This document shows positions 1-8,694 of a stretch of DNA of 64,000 bases, in pieces. The position numbers and the translations under genes were made by a program. The stretch comes from Vreelandella aquamarina (GTDB lineage: Bacteria > Pseudomonadota > Gammaproteobacteria > Pseudomonadales > Halomonadaceae): NCBI RefSeq assembly GCF_020075495.1, contig NZ_JABYQT010000001.1:124001-188000 (forward strand), given 5' to 3'. Numbering within the stretch: position 1 is the first letter of the stretch; every line of letters starts with the position of its first letter. Under the pieces are notes generated by a model. The model searched no databases, was not told the origin of the DNA, and worked only from the letters and a program-made list of their open reading frames with translations.

Positions 1-357
1 GAGATCGAGTCGTCGCTGGTCGCGCACTCTGCGGTCGCCGAAGCGGCAGTGGTGGGCTTCCCTCACGATATCAAGGGGCAGGGTATCTATATCTACGTCA
101 CCCTGAACGACGGTGTCGACCCGACTGATGAACTCAAGAAAGAGCTTTCGCTGTGGGTGCGCAAGGATATCGGCCCGATCGCCTCGCCGGATGTCATCCA
201 GTGGGCGCCGGGGCTGCCGAAAACCCGCTCGGGCAAGATCATGCGGCGTATTCTGCGCAAGATTGCCGCCAATGAGTGTGACGGCCTGGGAGATACGAGT
301 ACACTGGCAGACCCCTCGGTGGTTGACGATTTGATTGAGCATCGCGCCAATCAGTAG
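1..357 (+). CDS. acs: Acetyl-CoA synthetase, C-terminal fragment
   Basis: Only the last 118 codons are inside the window; the reading frame is open from base 1. Acs activates acetate to acetyl-CoA through acetyl-AMP. The fragment is the mobile C-terminal domain of the ANL adenylating superfamily. It contains the [11 protein letters not shown] motif, whose lysine (codon 235-237) is the family's essential catalytic lysine and the known target of protein acetylation. The sequence [11 protein letters not shown] just upstream is also typical of Acs. The gene ends with two adjacent TAG codons. The acetate-type regulator, sensor and symporter that follow fit an acetate-assimilation block. Confidence 0.93.
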   Translation, partial: EIESSLVAHSAVAEAAVVGFPHDIKGQGIYIYVTLNDGVDPTDELKKELSLWVRKDIGPIASPDVIQWAPGLPKTRSGKIMRRILRKIAANECDGLGDTSTLADPSVVDDLIEHRANQ

Positions 358-458
358 TAGCTTGACACTCAGTGAGCTTAGCCTGGCTAAGCCATCTGAT
401 GTGATAAGCGCCAACCAGTCAGGGCGTAGATAGCAGCATACTGCGCTTGCGCGCTGTA

Positions 459-480
459 GTGCCGGCCACGGGGCCGGCAC
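459..480 (+). terminator. Hairpin after acs
   Basis: Perfect 9-bp stem GTGCCGGCC / GGCCGGCAC with a 4-nt loop, followed by a modestly T-rich stretch (tgttgcgttt). It lies about 100 bp after the acs stop. The weak T-tract makes it a plausible but not certain intrinsic terminator. The remaining bases up to the next gene at 627 show no other feature I can support. Confidence 0.5.
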
Positions 481-626
481 TGTTGCGTTTGAACGGGTGA
501 CATAACGATAACCAATGTGCATGGGAGAGTTGGGCTTGAATCAGCCCATGGGGTACCATGTGACCGTATGAGCCTAGCGTCGCGGCGGCCGGTAATACCG
601 CTGCACGAGGAACCGGAGGAGTATCC

Positions 627-1289
627 ATGGCAGTAGCCCATAAGTTTATCGTCGCAGACGACCATCCGCTGTTTCGCGCAGCGCTCACCCAGGCGTTACG
701 TCAGCTGGCCCCGCAGGCCGAGATAGTCGAAGCTGACACCATGGAGGCCACAACGGAGGTGGTCAATCGTCATCCCGATGCCGATCTGATCTTGCTGGAT
801 TTGCACATGCCGGGCGCACACGGCTTCTCCGGGCTGATTCAACTGCGCGGCCAGATGCCGGACATTCCGGTGGCCGTGGTATCAGGTAGCGACGAGCCCT
901 ACGTTGTTCGCCGGGCCATCGATTACGGCGCCTCGGGCTTCATCCCCAAATCCTCCTCGTTGCAGCTGATTGCCGAAGCGGTGGGCGAAATTCTTCAGGG
1001 CGAAGTCTGGCTGCCCGAAGCGCTGGCCAACGTGCTCGAAGAGACCAGCGAGGAAGAGTCGCGCTTTGCCGAGGCGATTGCCTCGTTGACGCCCCAGCAG
1101 TTTCGCGTGCTCAACATGCTCACCGAAGGGCTCTTGAACAAGCAGATCGCCTACGAGCTCAACGTCTCGGAGGCCACCATCAAGGCACACGTGACGGCCA
1201 TCCTGCGCAAGCTTGGTGTTCATTCGCGCACCCAGGCGGTCATTGCAGCCCAGAAACTGGAAGTCGAGCCGCCCAAAGTCGAATCCTGA
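627..1289 (+). CDS. crbR: LuxR-family response regulator, CrbR/ErdR type
   Basis: 220-residue NarL/FixJ-type response regulator. The N-terminal receiver has the acidic pair D11-D12, phospho-acceptor D58 in LILLDLHMPG and the switch lysine K108 in GFIPKSS. The C-terminal LuxR-type helix-turn-helix spans about residues 148-212 (LTPQQFRVLNML ... VSEATIKAHVTAILRKL). The ATG is preceded by a good GGAGGA ribosome site. The gene sits directly after acs and is convergent with a sensor kinase that has an SLC5 transporter domain. In Vibrio and Pseudomonas the pair CrbS/CrbR (MxtR/ErdR) controls acs and acetate uptake, so that role is inferred here. The symbol rests on architecture and neighbourhood, not on an alignment. 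Confidence 0.85.
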   Translation: MAVAHKFIVADDHPLFRAALTQALRQLAPQAEIVEADTMEATTEVVNRHPDADLILLDLHMPGAHGFSGLIQLRGQMPDIPVAVVSGSDEPYVVRRAIDYGASGFIPKSSSLQLIAEAVGEILQGEVWLPEALANVLEETSEEESRFAEAIASLTPQQFRVLNMLTEGLLNKQIAYELNVSEATIKAHVTAILRKLGVHSRTQAVIAAQKLEVEPPKVES

Positions 1290-1312
1290 TCACCCAGCAC
1301 CATCTCAGAGAG

Positions 1313-1345
1313 CCTCGCTTATGGTTGCCATAAGCGAGGTTTTCT
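1313..1345 (+). terminator. Intrinsic terminator between crbR and crbS
   Basis: Perfect 12-bp stem CCTCGCTTATGG / CCATAAGCGAGG with a TTG loop, immediately followed by TTTTCTCTT. It lies in the gap between the two convergent genes and has the T-tract on the plus strand, so it ends the crbR transcript. Confidence 0.88.
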
Positions 1346-1365
1346 CTTGTCTTGGTGCGCTGCAT

Positions 1366-4300
1366 TCAGCTCTTGGCTCGGCTGGCCTGCAGCGTGCGGG
1401 TCAATAGCGCCCGCAGCGCGGCGGGTTTGACCGGCTTGAGCAGCAGCTGGTAGCCCGTACGCTTGACCAGCTCGGCCACTTCCTCGGTACGGTCGGCGGT
1501 AATCACGATGCCCGGCACCGCGCCGATCACGCGTTCGCTGAGCGCTTCCAGCGCCATCAGGCCGGTGACTTCGTTGTCCAGGTGATAGTCGGCCAGAATC
1601 GCATCCGGGTCGCCGTCCATGTTGCGCAGAATCGACTTGGCTCCGCCGATACTGGTGGCGGTGAACACCTCGCAGCCCCAGCCGCTGAGCATGGCGGTCA
1701 TGCCTTCGAGAATCAGCGTCTCGTTATCGATGCACACGATACGCGCTCCGGCGAGCTTGTTGCCGTTGCGCTTGCTGGCCGGCTCTTCGGTAGTGCTGAT
1801 TTCCCTGGGCGCGACGATCGGCACGCTGACCGAGAACACCGTGCCCACGCCCTCCCAGGAGCGCACCTTGATAGGATGATCGAGCACCCGGCTCATGCGG
1901 TCGGCAATCGAGAGCCCAAGGCCCAGGCCCTTTTCGCTCTCCTTGTGCCTTGAAACCTGATCCAGGCGGCGGAACTCCTGAAAGATTTCCGTCAGCTTGG
2001 ACTGCGGGATGCCGGGGCCGCTGTCCCATACTTCAATCACCAGCCGCTGGCCCTGGCGGCGACAGCCCAGCAGCACCCGGCCGTGCTGGGTGTAGCGAAT
2101 GGCGTTGGACAAAAAGTTCTGCACGATCCGGCGCAGCATCTGCGGGTCGGAGTCGACCCACTGCCGGGTCGGCACTACCATGAAGTCCAGGCCGCGATTG
2201 TCGGCCATGGCCTCGAACTCGGCGCGCAGCGGGCGGAAGATATCTGCCAGCGCAAAGTGGCTGCGCCGGGGCGTAAGCGCACCGGCATCCAGCTTGGAGA
2301 TATCCAGAAGCGTGCCCAGCAGCTCTTCGGCGGCCTGTAGCGAGTTGTCGATATGGCCGATGGTGCGCTGGGTGTCCGGGGCGGTAATGTTGTGCATCAG
2401 CGCCGAGGTGAAGAGTCTGGCAGCGTTGAGTGGCTGCAGCAGGTCATGACTTGCTGCGGCCAGAAAGCGGGTCTTGGAGGCATTGGCATCTTCGGCCAGC
2501 TGCTTGGCCTGGCGCAGCGCCTGTTCGGCCTCGGCGCGCACGCGGTTCTCCTGGCGCAGTGCGGCGTTGGCTTCAGAAAGCGCCTGGGTACGCTCGCGCA
2601 CGCGCTCTTCGAGAGTTTCGTTGGTCTCTTTCAGGGCGATCTCTGCCCGGCGCCGCTCGGTAATATCCTGATAAAGCGCAAAGAAGCCCAGAATCGACTG
2701 ACTATCGCCAAAGTGGGGGGTGTAGGTCACCAGCATGTAACGCATGACGTCGTTGACGCGCATGGCCACCTCGAAGCTGACCCGCTCGCCGGCAAGCGAG
2801 CGCTCGACCCAGGGCGCGCGCTCCTCGGTCTGCTTGAGCGACAGCACGTCCTCATAGCGGCGGCCAATGACCGCGTTGCGGTCGATACCAAACGCCTGCT
2901 CGTAGGCCCGGTTGGTGAACAGGTAACGGCACTCCTTATCGAAATAGGCGATCAGTGCGGGCACGTTGTCGGTGTAGATGCGGATATTGTTTTCCGAACG
3001 AATCAGCGCCTCCTCGATGCGCTTTTGCTGGGTAATATCCTGATAGGTATACACAAAGCCACCGCCGGGCATGGGGTTGCCCTGAACTTCCAGCACGCTG
3101 CCATCCTGGCGATAGCGCACGTAGCGGTGAGGGTGGCCATCACGAATGTTGTCCAGCAGCAACTGAACGTGCTCTTCCGGATCGCCGGGACCGTACTCGC
3201 CGTTGTGCGCGTTGTAGCGGAAGATGCGGTCGATCGGCGCACCCACCCGGATCAGGTGGTCGGGAAAGCGGAACAGCTCAAGATAGCGCTGGTTCCAGAC
3301 CACCAGGCGCAGGTTCTGATCCACCACGCTGATGCCCTGGTTGATGTTCTCGATGGTAGCCTGCAGCAGCGCCCGGTTGAACTCCAGCACCTGAGAAGCT
3401 TCATCGACAATCGAGATGACGTCGGAAATACCGATTCCGCGGCCCTGAAGCGCCGAGTTCACCACGATGCGCGCCGATGAGGCGCCCAGTACCGACGCCA
3501 GAAAGCGCTCGGTAAACTGGATGACGTCGATCGACGCCCGCGTGCCGTTATCCAGCGGCTTGCCGATGCGGCGGGCGTAATCCTCGAAGGCCCGGTCGAC
3601 CTGACCGGCCCCCAGAAAGCGTTCGCACAATACCTTGAGATCGCCCACCGTGGTGGCGCCTGTCCAGGGGCGGTTGACCGAGGTCTGGCGGGTTTCCACG
3701 CTGTCCACGAACAGCGAGGCCTGAATACGCTCCACCACGCGCTGGGAGGTTACCTGGGAAATGAAGATATAGCAGAACAGGTTGACCCCGAGCGAGAGCA
3801 TCACTCCGTTGGTGAAGCTATCGCCCAGATGCAGGCCAAACAGCTCCGTAGGCGAGAGCCAGGTCACGCCCAGCGGCCCGCCGGCAAGCCACGCGGCAGG
3901 CAGGACGCCGGCGTTGATCATTGCTGGCATCAGCAGGCTGTAGGCCCAGATGGCAAAGCCCGCATTCATGCCCACGATCACGCCCAGCCGGTTGCCGCGT
4001 TTCCAGTAAAGACCGCCGATCAGCGCGGGCGCGAACTGTGCCGCCGCGGCAAAGGAGAGCATGCCGATAGAGGCCAGCGACGTGAATTCGGCAATCATCC
4101 GGTAGAAGCCATAGGCCATGGCCAGCACCACGGCGATGGTGATACGCCGTGCGCGCAGTACCAGGCGGCCGTAGTCGCGCGCCTTGGTATCGAACCAGCG
4201 CAGCCGGAACAGTGCCGGAATCACGATTTCGTTGGAGATCATGATCGAGACCGCCACGGCCGCGACAATCACCATGCCGGTAGCGGCGGAAAAGCCGCCA

Positions 4301-5301
4301 ATGAAGGTCAGAAGCGTCAGCCACTGCTGGCCGGAGTGCATGGACAGCGCCAGCACGTAGGTGTCCGGCTCCACGCCACTTTCGGAAAAGAGCATCAGTC
4401 CGGCGGCAGCCAGAGGCACCACGAAAAAGGCAATGGCCAGCAGGTAGAGCGGGAACAGCCAGCGCGCCTTGGTGGCATCATCCGGGTGGATGTTCTCCAC
4501 CACGGCCACATGAAACTGGCGGGGCAGGCACAGAATCGCCAGCATGGCGAGCAGTGTCTGGGCCCAGAAACTCTGGCCAAAATCCTGATTGGCGAGCTGG
4601 CGCTGAAGTTCAAGCTGGCTTTCGGCATGGCCCATCAGCTCCCCCAGGCCATCGAACATGCCCCAGGTCACGAACGCACCGAGTACCAGAAACGCCAGCA
4701 GCTTGACGATGGACTCGAACGCCACGGCATGTATCAGGCCTTCGTGGTGTTCGGTGGCGTCGGTGTGTCGGGTGCCGAACAGAATCGCAAACACCACCAT
4801 GACGATTGCCACGTAAAAAGCGGTGTCGCCAAACAGCGGCGCCCCGGACGTATCGGTATCGGTCAGGACGCTGAAGGTGGTCGAAACGGCCTTGAGCTGC
4901 AGGGCGATATAAGGCAGCGTGCCGATCAGCGCCACCAGGCTTGCAAAGGCGGCAAGCGACTGGGTCTTGCCGTAGCGCGAGGCGATGAAGTCGGCAATCG
5001 ACGTCACGTTCTGGTGCTTGGCCACACGAATCATCTTGGCCAGCACCGGCCAGAACAGCAGAAACGTCAGAATCGGGCCGACGAAAATGCTGGCAAACGA
5101 CCACCCGGCGGTGGCGGCCTGGCCTACCGCGCCGTAAAAGGTCCACGAAGTGCAGTAGATGGCCAGCGCGAGGCTATAGATGATGGGGCGGCGGCGGCTG
5201 GCCCCATGGGTGCGTGCGCGGCGGTCGCCGTACCAGGCAATGCCGAACAGTACGGCGATATAGAGTAGAGATACCGCGACCAGCAGCCCACCGTGAAACA
5301 T
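1366..5301 (-). CDS. crbS: SLC5/PAS hybrid sensor histidine kinase, CrbS/MxtR type
   Basis: About 1311 residues. Order: an SLC5-type Na+/solute symporter domain of about 13 membrane helices (to residue ~530), a STAC-like linker (~560-640), two PAS domains (~660-900), a HisKA helix with phospho-histidine H952 in SHDLLQPLN, a HATPase with DSGPGIP and GLGLGLS boxes, and a C-terminal receiver with D1238 in ILADYHLD. I chose ATG at 5301 because GGGGA lies 7 nt upstream; the longer TTG frame has no ribosome site. CrbS/MxtR kinases signal to CrbR/ErdR to switch on acs and actP during acetate use. The receiver distinguishes it from CbrA, which shares the SLC5 domain. Whether the SLC5 part transports or only senses cannot be read from the sequence. 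Confidence 0.88.
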   Translation of the reverse strand: MFHGGLLVAVSLLYIAVLFGIAWYGDRRARTHGASRRRPIIYSLALAIYCTSWTFYGAVGQAATAGWSFASIFVGPILTFLLFWPVLAKMIRVAKHQNVTSIADFIASRYGKTQSLAAFASLVALIGTLPYIALQLKAVSTTFSVLTDTDTSGAPLFGDTAFYVAIVMVVFAILFGTRHTDATEHHEGLIHAVAFESIVKLLAFLVLGAFVTWGMFDGLGELMGHAESQLELQRQLANQDFGQSFWAQTLLAMLAILCLPRQFHVAVVENIHPDDATKARWLFPLYLLAIAFFVVPLAAAGLMLFSESGVEPDTYVLALSMHSGQQWLTLLTFIGGFSAATGMVIVAAVAVSIMISNEIVIPALFRLRWFDTKARDYGRLVLRARRITIAVVLAMAYGFYRMIAEFTSLASIGMLSFAAAAQFAPALIGGLYWKRGNRLGVIVGMNAGFAIWAYSLLMPAMINAGVLPAAWLAGGPLGVTWLSPTELFGLHLGDSFTNGVMLSLGVNLFCYIFISQVTSQRVVERIQASLFVDSVETRQTSVNRPWTGATTVGDLKVLCERFLGAGQVDRAFEDYARRIGKPLDNGTRASIDVIQFTERFLASVLGASSARIVVNSALQGRGIGISDVISIVDEASQVLEFNRALLQATIENINQGISVVDQNLRLVVWNQRYLELFRFPDHLIRVGAPIDRIFRYNAHNGEYGPGDPEEHVQLLLDNIRDGHPHRYVRYRQDGSVLEVQGNPMPGGGFVYTYQDITQQKRIEEALIRSENNIRIYTDNVPALIAYFDKECRYLFTNRAYEQAFGIDRNAVIGRRYEDVLSLKQTEERAPWVERSLAGERVSFEVAMRVNDVMRYMLVTYTPHFGDSQSILGFFALYQDITERRRAEIALKETNETLEERVRERTQALSEANAALRQENRVRAEAEQALRQAKQLAEDANASKTRFLAAASHDLLQPLNAARLFTSALMHNITAPDTQRTIGHIDNSLQAAEELLGTLLDISKLDAGALTPRRSHFALADIFRPLRAEFEAMADNRGLDFMVVPTRQWVDSDPQMLRRIVQNFLSNAIRYTQHGRVLLGCRRQGQRLVIEVWDSGPGIPQSKLTEIFQEFRRLDQVSRHKESEKGLGLGLSIADRMSRVLDHPIKVRSWEGVGTVFSVSVPIVAPREISTTEEPASKRNGNKLAGARIVCIDNETLILEGMTAMLSGWGCEVFTATSIGGAKSILRNMDGDPDAILADYHLDNEVTGLMALEALSERVIGAVPGIVITADRTEEVAELVKRTGYQLLLKPVKPAALRALLTRTLQASRAKS

Positions 5302-5388
5302 GCCTATTTCCCCAGCCAACGATTATTGGCGCCCGCCAAGGCGCGTGCAGGCCCCCATTCTAGGCGAAGAGCGGCATACGCGTCTCGC

Positions 5389-5910
5389 TCAAGCGGTGGA
5401 GAGTCCGCATACCGTGGTCAGCAGGGGCGAGGTGTCGCGCAGGCGGCGCAGCTCCCCGATTTCCGCCTCACCACCGATGCTGTCAAGCGGCACCAGCTCG
5501 CGGCTTGCGCAGTTCAGGACGTAAGGCTGCACGATGAGGATATCGGTATGGTGGCGCTCGAACTGGTACAGAAGAAATTCCACGACCGGCGTGCCATCGA
5601 TTTCACGCGCCACGATATTGTCACTGTCCACCACGCTGAACCTGGTGGTCATGGGAAACGCGAAGGTCCAGGGGCGCCATAACGCGGTCGACGTATCGCT
5701 GGATATCACAATGGCCGTCTCGGGCAACTGTGCCTTCTTGTGCTCGAACCATGAATACTCTACCTGGATCTGGTAGCCCAGCATGCCCAGCCCGCCCAAT
5801 ACCGGGACGATCCACTTGGGCAGTCGTTTGCCGCTGAGCGTACGCAGCAGCAGGCCGATCCCGGCGCCGGCAAGCCCGGCAAACACGGCGGCAATCAGGT
5901 GCCATATCAT
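5389..5910 (-). CDS. Small membrane-anchored protein of unknown function
   Basis: 173 residues. An N-terminal glycine-rich helix (about residues 1-24, WHLIAAVFAGLAGAGIGLLL) and a second hydrophobic stretch (about 33-47) form a membrane hairpin. They are followed by a soluble domain of about 120 residues with alternating beta-like hydrophobic patterns and two cysteines near the end. I do not recognise the family. AAGGAAAA precedes the ATG. The gene lies between the symporter and the CrbS-like kinase on the same strand, 87 bp before the kinase start, so co-transcription and a link to acetate uptake or sensing are possible but unproven. Confidence 0.75.
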   Translation of the reverse strand: MIWHLIAAVFAGLAGAGIGLLLRTLSGKRLPKWIVPVLGGLGMLGYQIQVEYSWFEHKKAQLPETAIVISSDTSTALWRPWTFAFPMTTRFSVVDSDNIVAREIDGTPVVEFLLYQFERHHTDILIVQPYVLNCASRELVPLDSIGGEAEIGELRRLRDTSPLLTTVCGLSTA

Positions 5911-5929
5911 AATTTTTCCTTCTGAAAGT

Positions 5930-5957
5930 CATCGGGCCTCCCAGAGGAGGCCCGATG
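5930..5957 (-). terminator. Hairpin after the acetate symporter gene
   Basis: Perfect 12-bp stem CATCGGGCCTCC / GGAGGCCCGATG with a 4-nt loop. It lies 43 bp beyond the symporter stop and 20 bp before the next minus-strand start. The T-tract on the minus strand is weak, so it may be leaky or act as a processing stem that separates symporter mRNA from the downstream gene. Confidence 0.6.
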
Positions 5958-6000
5958 GTCACTTTTGATCCCGACGCCAAACGCCAGGAATGATTATGGC

Positions 6001-7782
6001 TTAGTGGTCGATGGCTGCACCAGCACCTTTTGGATAGCGAACGCTTTCCACCAGATCGCGAATTTCCTGCGGCGGCTTGGCCGTGACGCTGGAGACCGCG
6101 AAGGCCACGATAAAGTTGATCATCGCACCCACGGCACCGAAGGAGAGCGGCGAAATTCCCAGGATCCAGTTATCCGGCGTGTTGGCCAGCGTGTTGGTGC
6201 CGGGAATGAAGAACCAGCCCAGGTAGGTGAAGATGTAAAGCAGCGTGCAGATCAGGCCCGACAGCATACCGGCAATCGCCCCCATGTTGTTCATGCGGGT
6301 CGAGAAGATACCCATCATGAGCGCCGGGAACAGCGAGGCACCGGCGATACCGAAGGCAAGTGCAACGGTCTGAGCGGCAAACCCGGGCGGGTTCAAGCCC
6401 AGGTACGTGGCCAGCAGAATAGCGCCCGCCATGGAGATACGCGCCGCCAGCATTTCGCCTTTCTCGGAAATCTTGGGATTGATCATGGTCTTGATCAAGT
6501 CGTGGCTGACCGCCGAGGAGATGGCAAGCAGCAGGCCCGCCGCGGTTGAAAGGGCAGCGGCGATACCGCCAGCGGCAATCAGGCCGATGACCCAGGCCGG
6601 CAGATTGGCGATTTCCGGGTTCGCCAGTACCAGGATGTCGTTGTTGACCGTCAGCTCGTTGCCTTCCCAGCCGCGATCCGTGTAGTCAGCCGTCTCGTTG
6701 TAGAACTGGATACGGCCGTCGTTGTTCAGGTCGTTGAAGGTGATCAGGCCGGTATCTTCCCAGGTGCGGAACCAGTCAGGACGATCTTCGTACAGGATGG
6801 GATTCTGAGTTGCCTCTTCGTAGTTTTCCACTTGCCCGGCCATTTCCGGATAGACCGTGGTCATCAGGTTAAGGCGTGCCATGGAGCCTACCGCCGGTGC
6901 GGTCAGGTAGAGCAGGGCGATGAACACCAGTGCCCAGCCCGCTGACCAGCGAGCGTCGGATACCTTGGGCACGGTGAAAAAGCGGATGATGACGTGAGGA
7001 AGACCAGCGGTACCCACCATCAAGGAGAGCGTGAACAGCACCATGTTGAGCTTGTTGTCGACGTCAGCGGTATAGTCCTGAAAGCCCAGTGCGCTGACTA
7101 CATCATCGAGTTTCTGCAGCAAGGGAACGCCGGATTCGGTATGCGTACTGAACATGCCGAACATGGGGATCGGGTTGCCGGTGAGCTGAAAGGCGATGAA
7201 GACGGCAGGGATCGTGTAGGCCACGATCAGTACGATGTACTGGGCCACCTGCGTATAAGTGATCCCCTTCATGCCGCCGAACACCGCATACAGGAAGACG
7301 ATCAGCGCGGCAAGCCAGATACCCCAGGTATTGCTGACCTCCAGAAAGCGCGAGAAGGCAACGCCGGCGCCGGTCATCTGGCCGATGACGTAAGTGACGG
7401 ATGCAATGATCAGACACACGATGGCAACGAAGCGGGCAGTATTGCTGTAAAAGCGGTCGCCAATGAAGTCCGGTACGGTGAACTTGCCGAATTTACGCAG
7501 GTAAGGCGCCAGCAGCATCGCCAGAATAACGAAACCGCCGGTCCAGCCCATCAGGAAGGTGGAGTTGGCATAGCCGCCGGAGGCCAGCAGGCCCGCCATG
7601 GAAATGAACGAGGCCGCCGACATCCAGTCTGCGGCCGTGGCCATGCCGTTGGTAATCGGATGAACGCCGCCACCCGCCACGTAGAAGTCCTTGGTGGACC
7701 CTGCCCGCGCCCAGACCGCAATGCCGATATACAAGGCAAAGGAGGCGCCGACGAACAGAAGATTGATTGCAAACTGGCTCAT
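6001..7782 (-). CDS. actP: Na+/solute (acetate-type) symporter, large subunit
   Basis: 593-residue SSS-family symporter of about 13 membrane helices. It resembles the VC_2705-type subfamily that pairs with a DUF4212 small subunit. Family sequence AALSTAAGLLLAISSAVSHDL-like is present around residues 405-430. Between two helices (about residues 300-385) is a large polar insertion with a Ca2+-loop-like DLNNDGRI starting at D351. The upstream small-subunit stop is 6 bp before the ATG, whose ribosome site GGGGAG lies inside that stop region, so the two are one operon. Acetate or another short carboxylate is the inferred substrate because of the acs/crbRS neighbours; the family alone does not prove it. 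The symbol is functional shorthand, since E. coli ActP pairs with DUF485 instead. Confidence 0.85.
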   Translation of the reverse strand: MSQFAINLLFVGASFALYIGIAVWARAGSTKDFYVAGGGVHPITNGMATAADWMSAASFISMAGLLASGGYANSTFLMGWTGGFVILAMLLAPYLRKFGKFTVPDFIGDRFYSNTARFVAIVCLIIASVTYVIGQMTGAGVAFSRFLEVSNTWGIWLAALIVFLYAVFGGMKGITYTQVAQYIVLIVAYTIPAVFIAFQLTGNPIPMFGMFSTHTESGVPLLQKLDDVVSALGFQDYTADVDNKLNMVLFTLSLMVGTAGLPHVIIRFFTVPKVSDARWSAGWALVFIALLYLTAPAVGSMARLNLMTTVYPEMAGQVENYEEATQNPILYEDRPDWFRTWEDTGLITFNDLNNDGRIQFYNETADYTDRGWEGNELTVNNDILVLANPEIANLPAWVIGLIAAGGIAAALSTAAGLLLAISSAVSHDLIKTMINPKISEKGEMLAARISMAGAILLATYLGLNPPGFAAQTVALAFGIAGASLFPALMMGIFSTRMNNMGAIAGMLSGLICTLLYIFTYLGWFFIPGTNTLANTPDNWILGISPLSFGAVGAMINFIVAFAVSSVTAKPPQEIRDLVESVRYPKGAGAAIDH

Positions 7783-7788
7783 ACCGGC

Positions 7789-8049
7789 TTACTCCCCAAG
7801 GCCAAATTTTTGGTCGAGCTTGTTCATTCTCCAGGCGTAGAAGAAGATAAGCACGATGAAGGTAAGAATGGAGCCTTGCTGGGCGAACCAGAAGCCGAGG
7901 TCTGTTCCCCCGACAGAAATGTTCGCCAGAAGGGGGCGAAACAGGATCGCACACCCATATGAGACGAATGCCCATACCACCAGGCATCCGAAGATTAAGC
8001 GAACATTGGCTTTCCAGTATTCAGCAGCATTGGATTTGTCGTCTGCCAT
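7789..8049 (-). CDS. DUF4212 symporter small subunit
   Basis: 86 residues, two membrane helices (about residues 15-37 and 50-72) and a short charged tail. It matches the DUF4212 (sodium/solute symporter small subunit) pattern, including YWKANVRLI near the start. I chose ATG at 8049 because GGAGAG lies about 9 nt upstream; a GTG 15 bp further out would place the ribosome site inside the gene. It is the first gene of the symporter operon and is expected to associate with the large subunit in the inner membrane. Confidence 0.88.
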   Translation of the reverse strand: MADDKSNAAEYWKANVRLIFGCLVVWAFVSYGCAILFRPLLANISVGGTDLGFWFAQQGSILTFIVLIFFYAWRMNKLDQKFGLGE

Positions 8050-8694
8050 TGTGTTGCTCTCCACTTGTGTTTTTAGGGTTTGGAAAGTTCACCAGGAATA
8101 GCGTTTGGCGTATCAGGGTAATTGCGCGCCAAAAACCACTTAGTTTTAATTATCGGCTCTTGTCAGGTTTCCGTTTGCTTGAATGATCACTTTTAGCGTT
8201 AGGGAAAGTGCGGAAAGGCCCTGTGTGATTGCCCTGAATCATACCGTGTTAATACTGGACAATAACAGCTAAAAAATAATCCCAGACTTTGGTATCACGA
8301 ATCGAGCAGGCGCAGGCCTTGATTTTAATCTGTCTGTAATGAAAGAGATTTTTTCCTGACGCTCGAATGAGGTAAGCCACTTGAACCATGGTCTAGGGTA
8401 GGGTTGAAAGATAATGTTTGCTACTTTGAAGAAAGCACGGAATATGCTTGTGTAAATGCGATAAGACACGACTTTCGTCGTTAGACCAAACGTCGTGTCG
8501 ACGTTGGCAGTATATCCCAAAGTAGGGGTAATCAGATCGAATGACTGTTTCAGTTGCTCTTGCTTAATGGGCGTTTCGTTTCTGTTTTACCTTAACATGA
8601 GTTTAACCAGGTCTGGCCGGTTGCCTGCCATTGTCAGGCAGAACGTGTTTGCGTTTAACAACAAGCGACCTGCCGGACATTGAGGGCGTGCCCC
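8050..8694. promoter_or_regulatory. Long AT-rich divergent intergenic region
   Basis: About 645 bp separate the divergent symporter operon and the DUF294 gene. The stretch is visibly more AT-rich than its surroundings and has no convincing gene. It contains an 8-bp perfect inverted repeat GACACGAC (8465-8472) / GTCGTGTC (8492-8499) with a 19-nt spacer, and a 6-bp one, TGCCTG (8622-8627) / CAGGCA (8635-8640), near the DUF294 start. It should hold both promoters, and a CrbR site is expected on the symporter side. I cannot place -35/-10 boxes with confidence. Confidence 0.5.

Noticed and set aside
3829..5268. Long open frame (479 codons) antisense to the CrbS-type gene; similar ones lie opposite glcD, glcF, the DUF294 gene, pyk and exaC
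   Set aside because: These are shadows of high-GC coding sequence: no ribosome sites, low-complexity His/Gln/Arg-rich translations, and the sense strand encodes clear protein families.
8269..8520. Possible 83-codon gene on the minus strand in the AT-rich spacer
   Set aside because: No ribosome site, no recognisable motif, and composition unlike the neighbouring genes.
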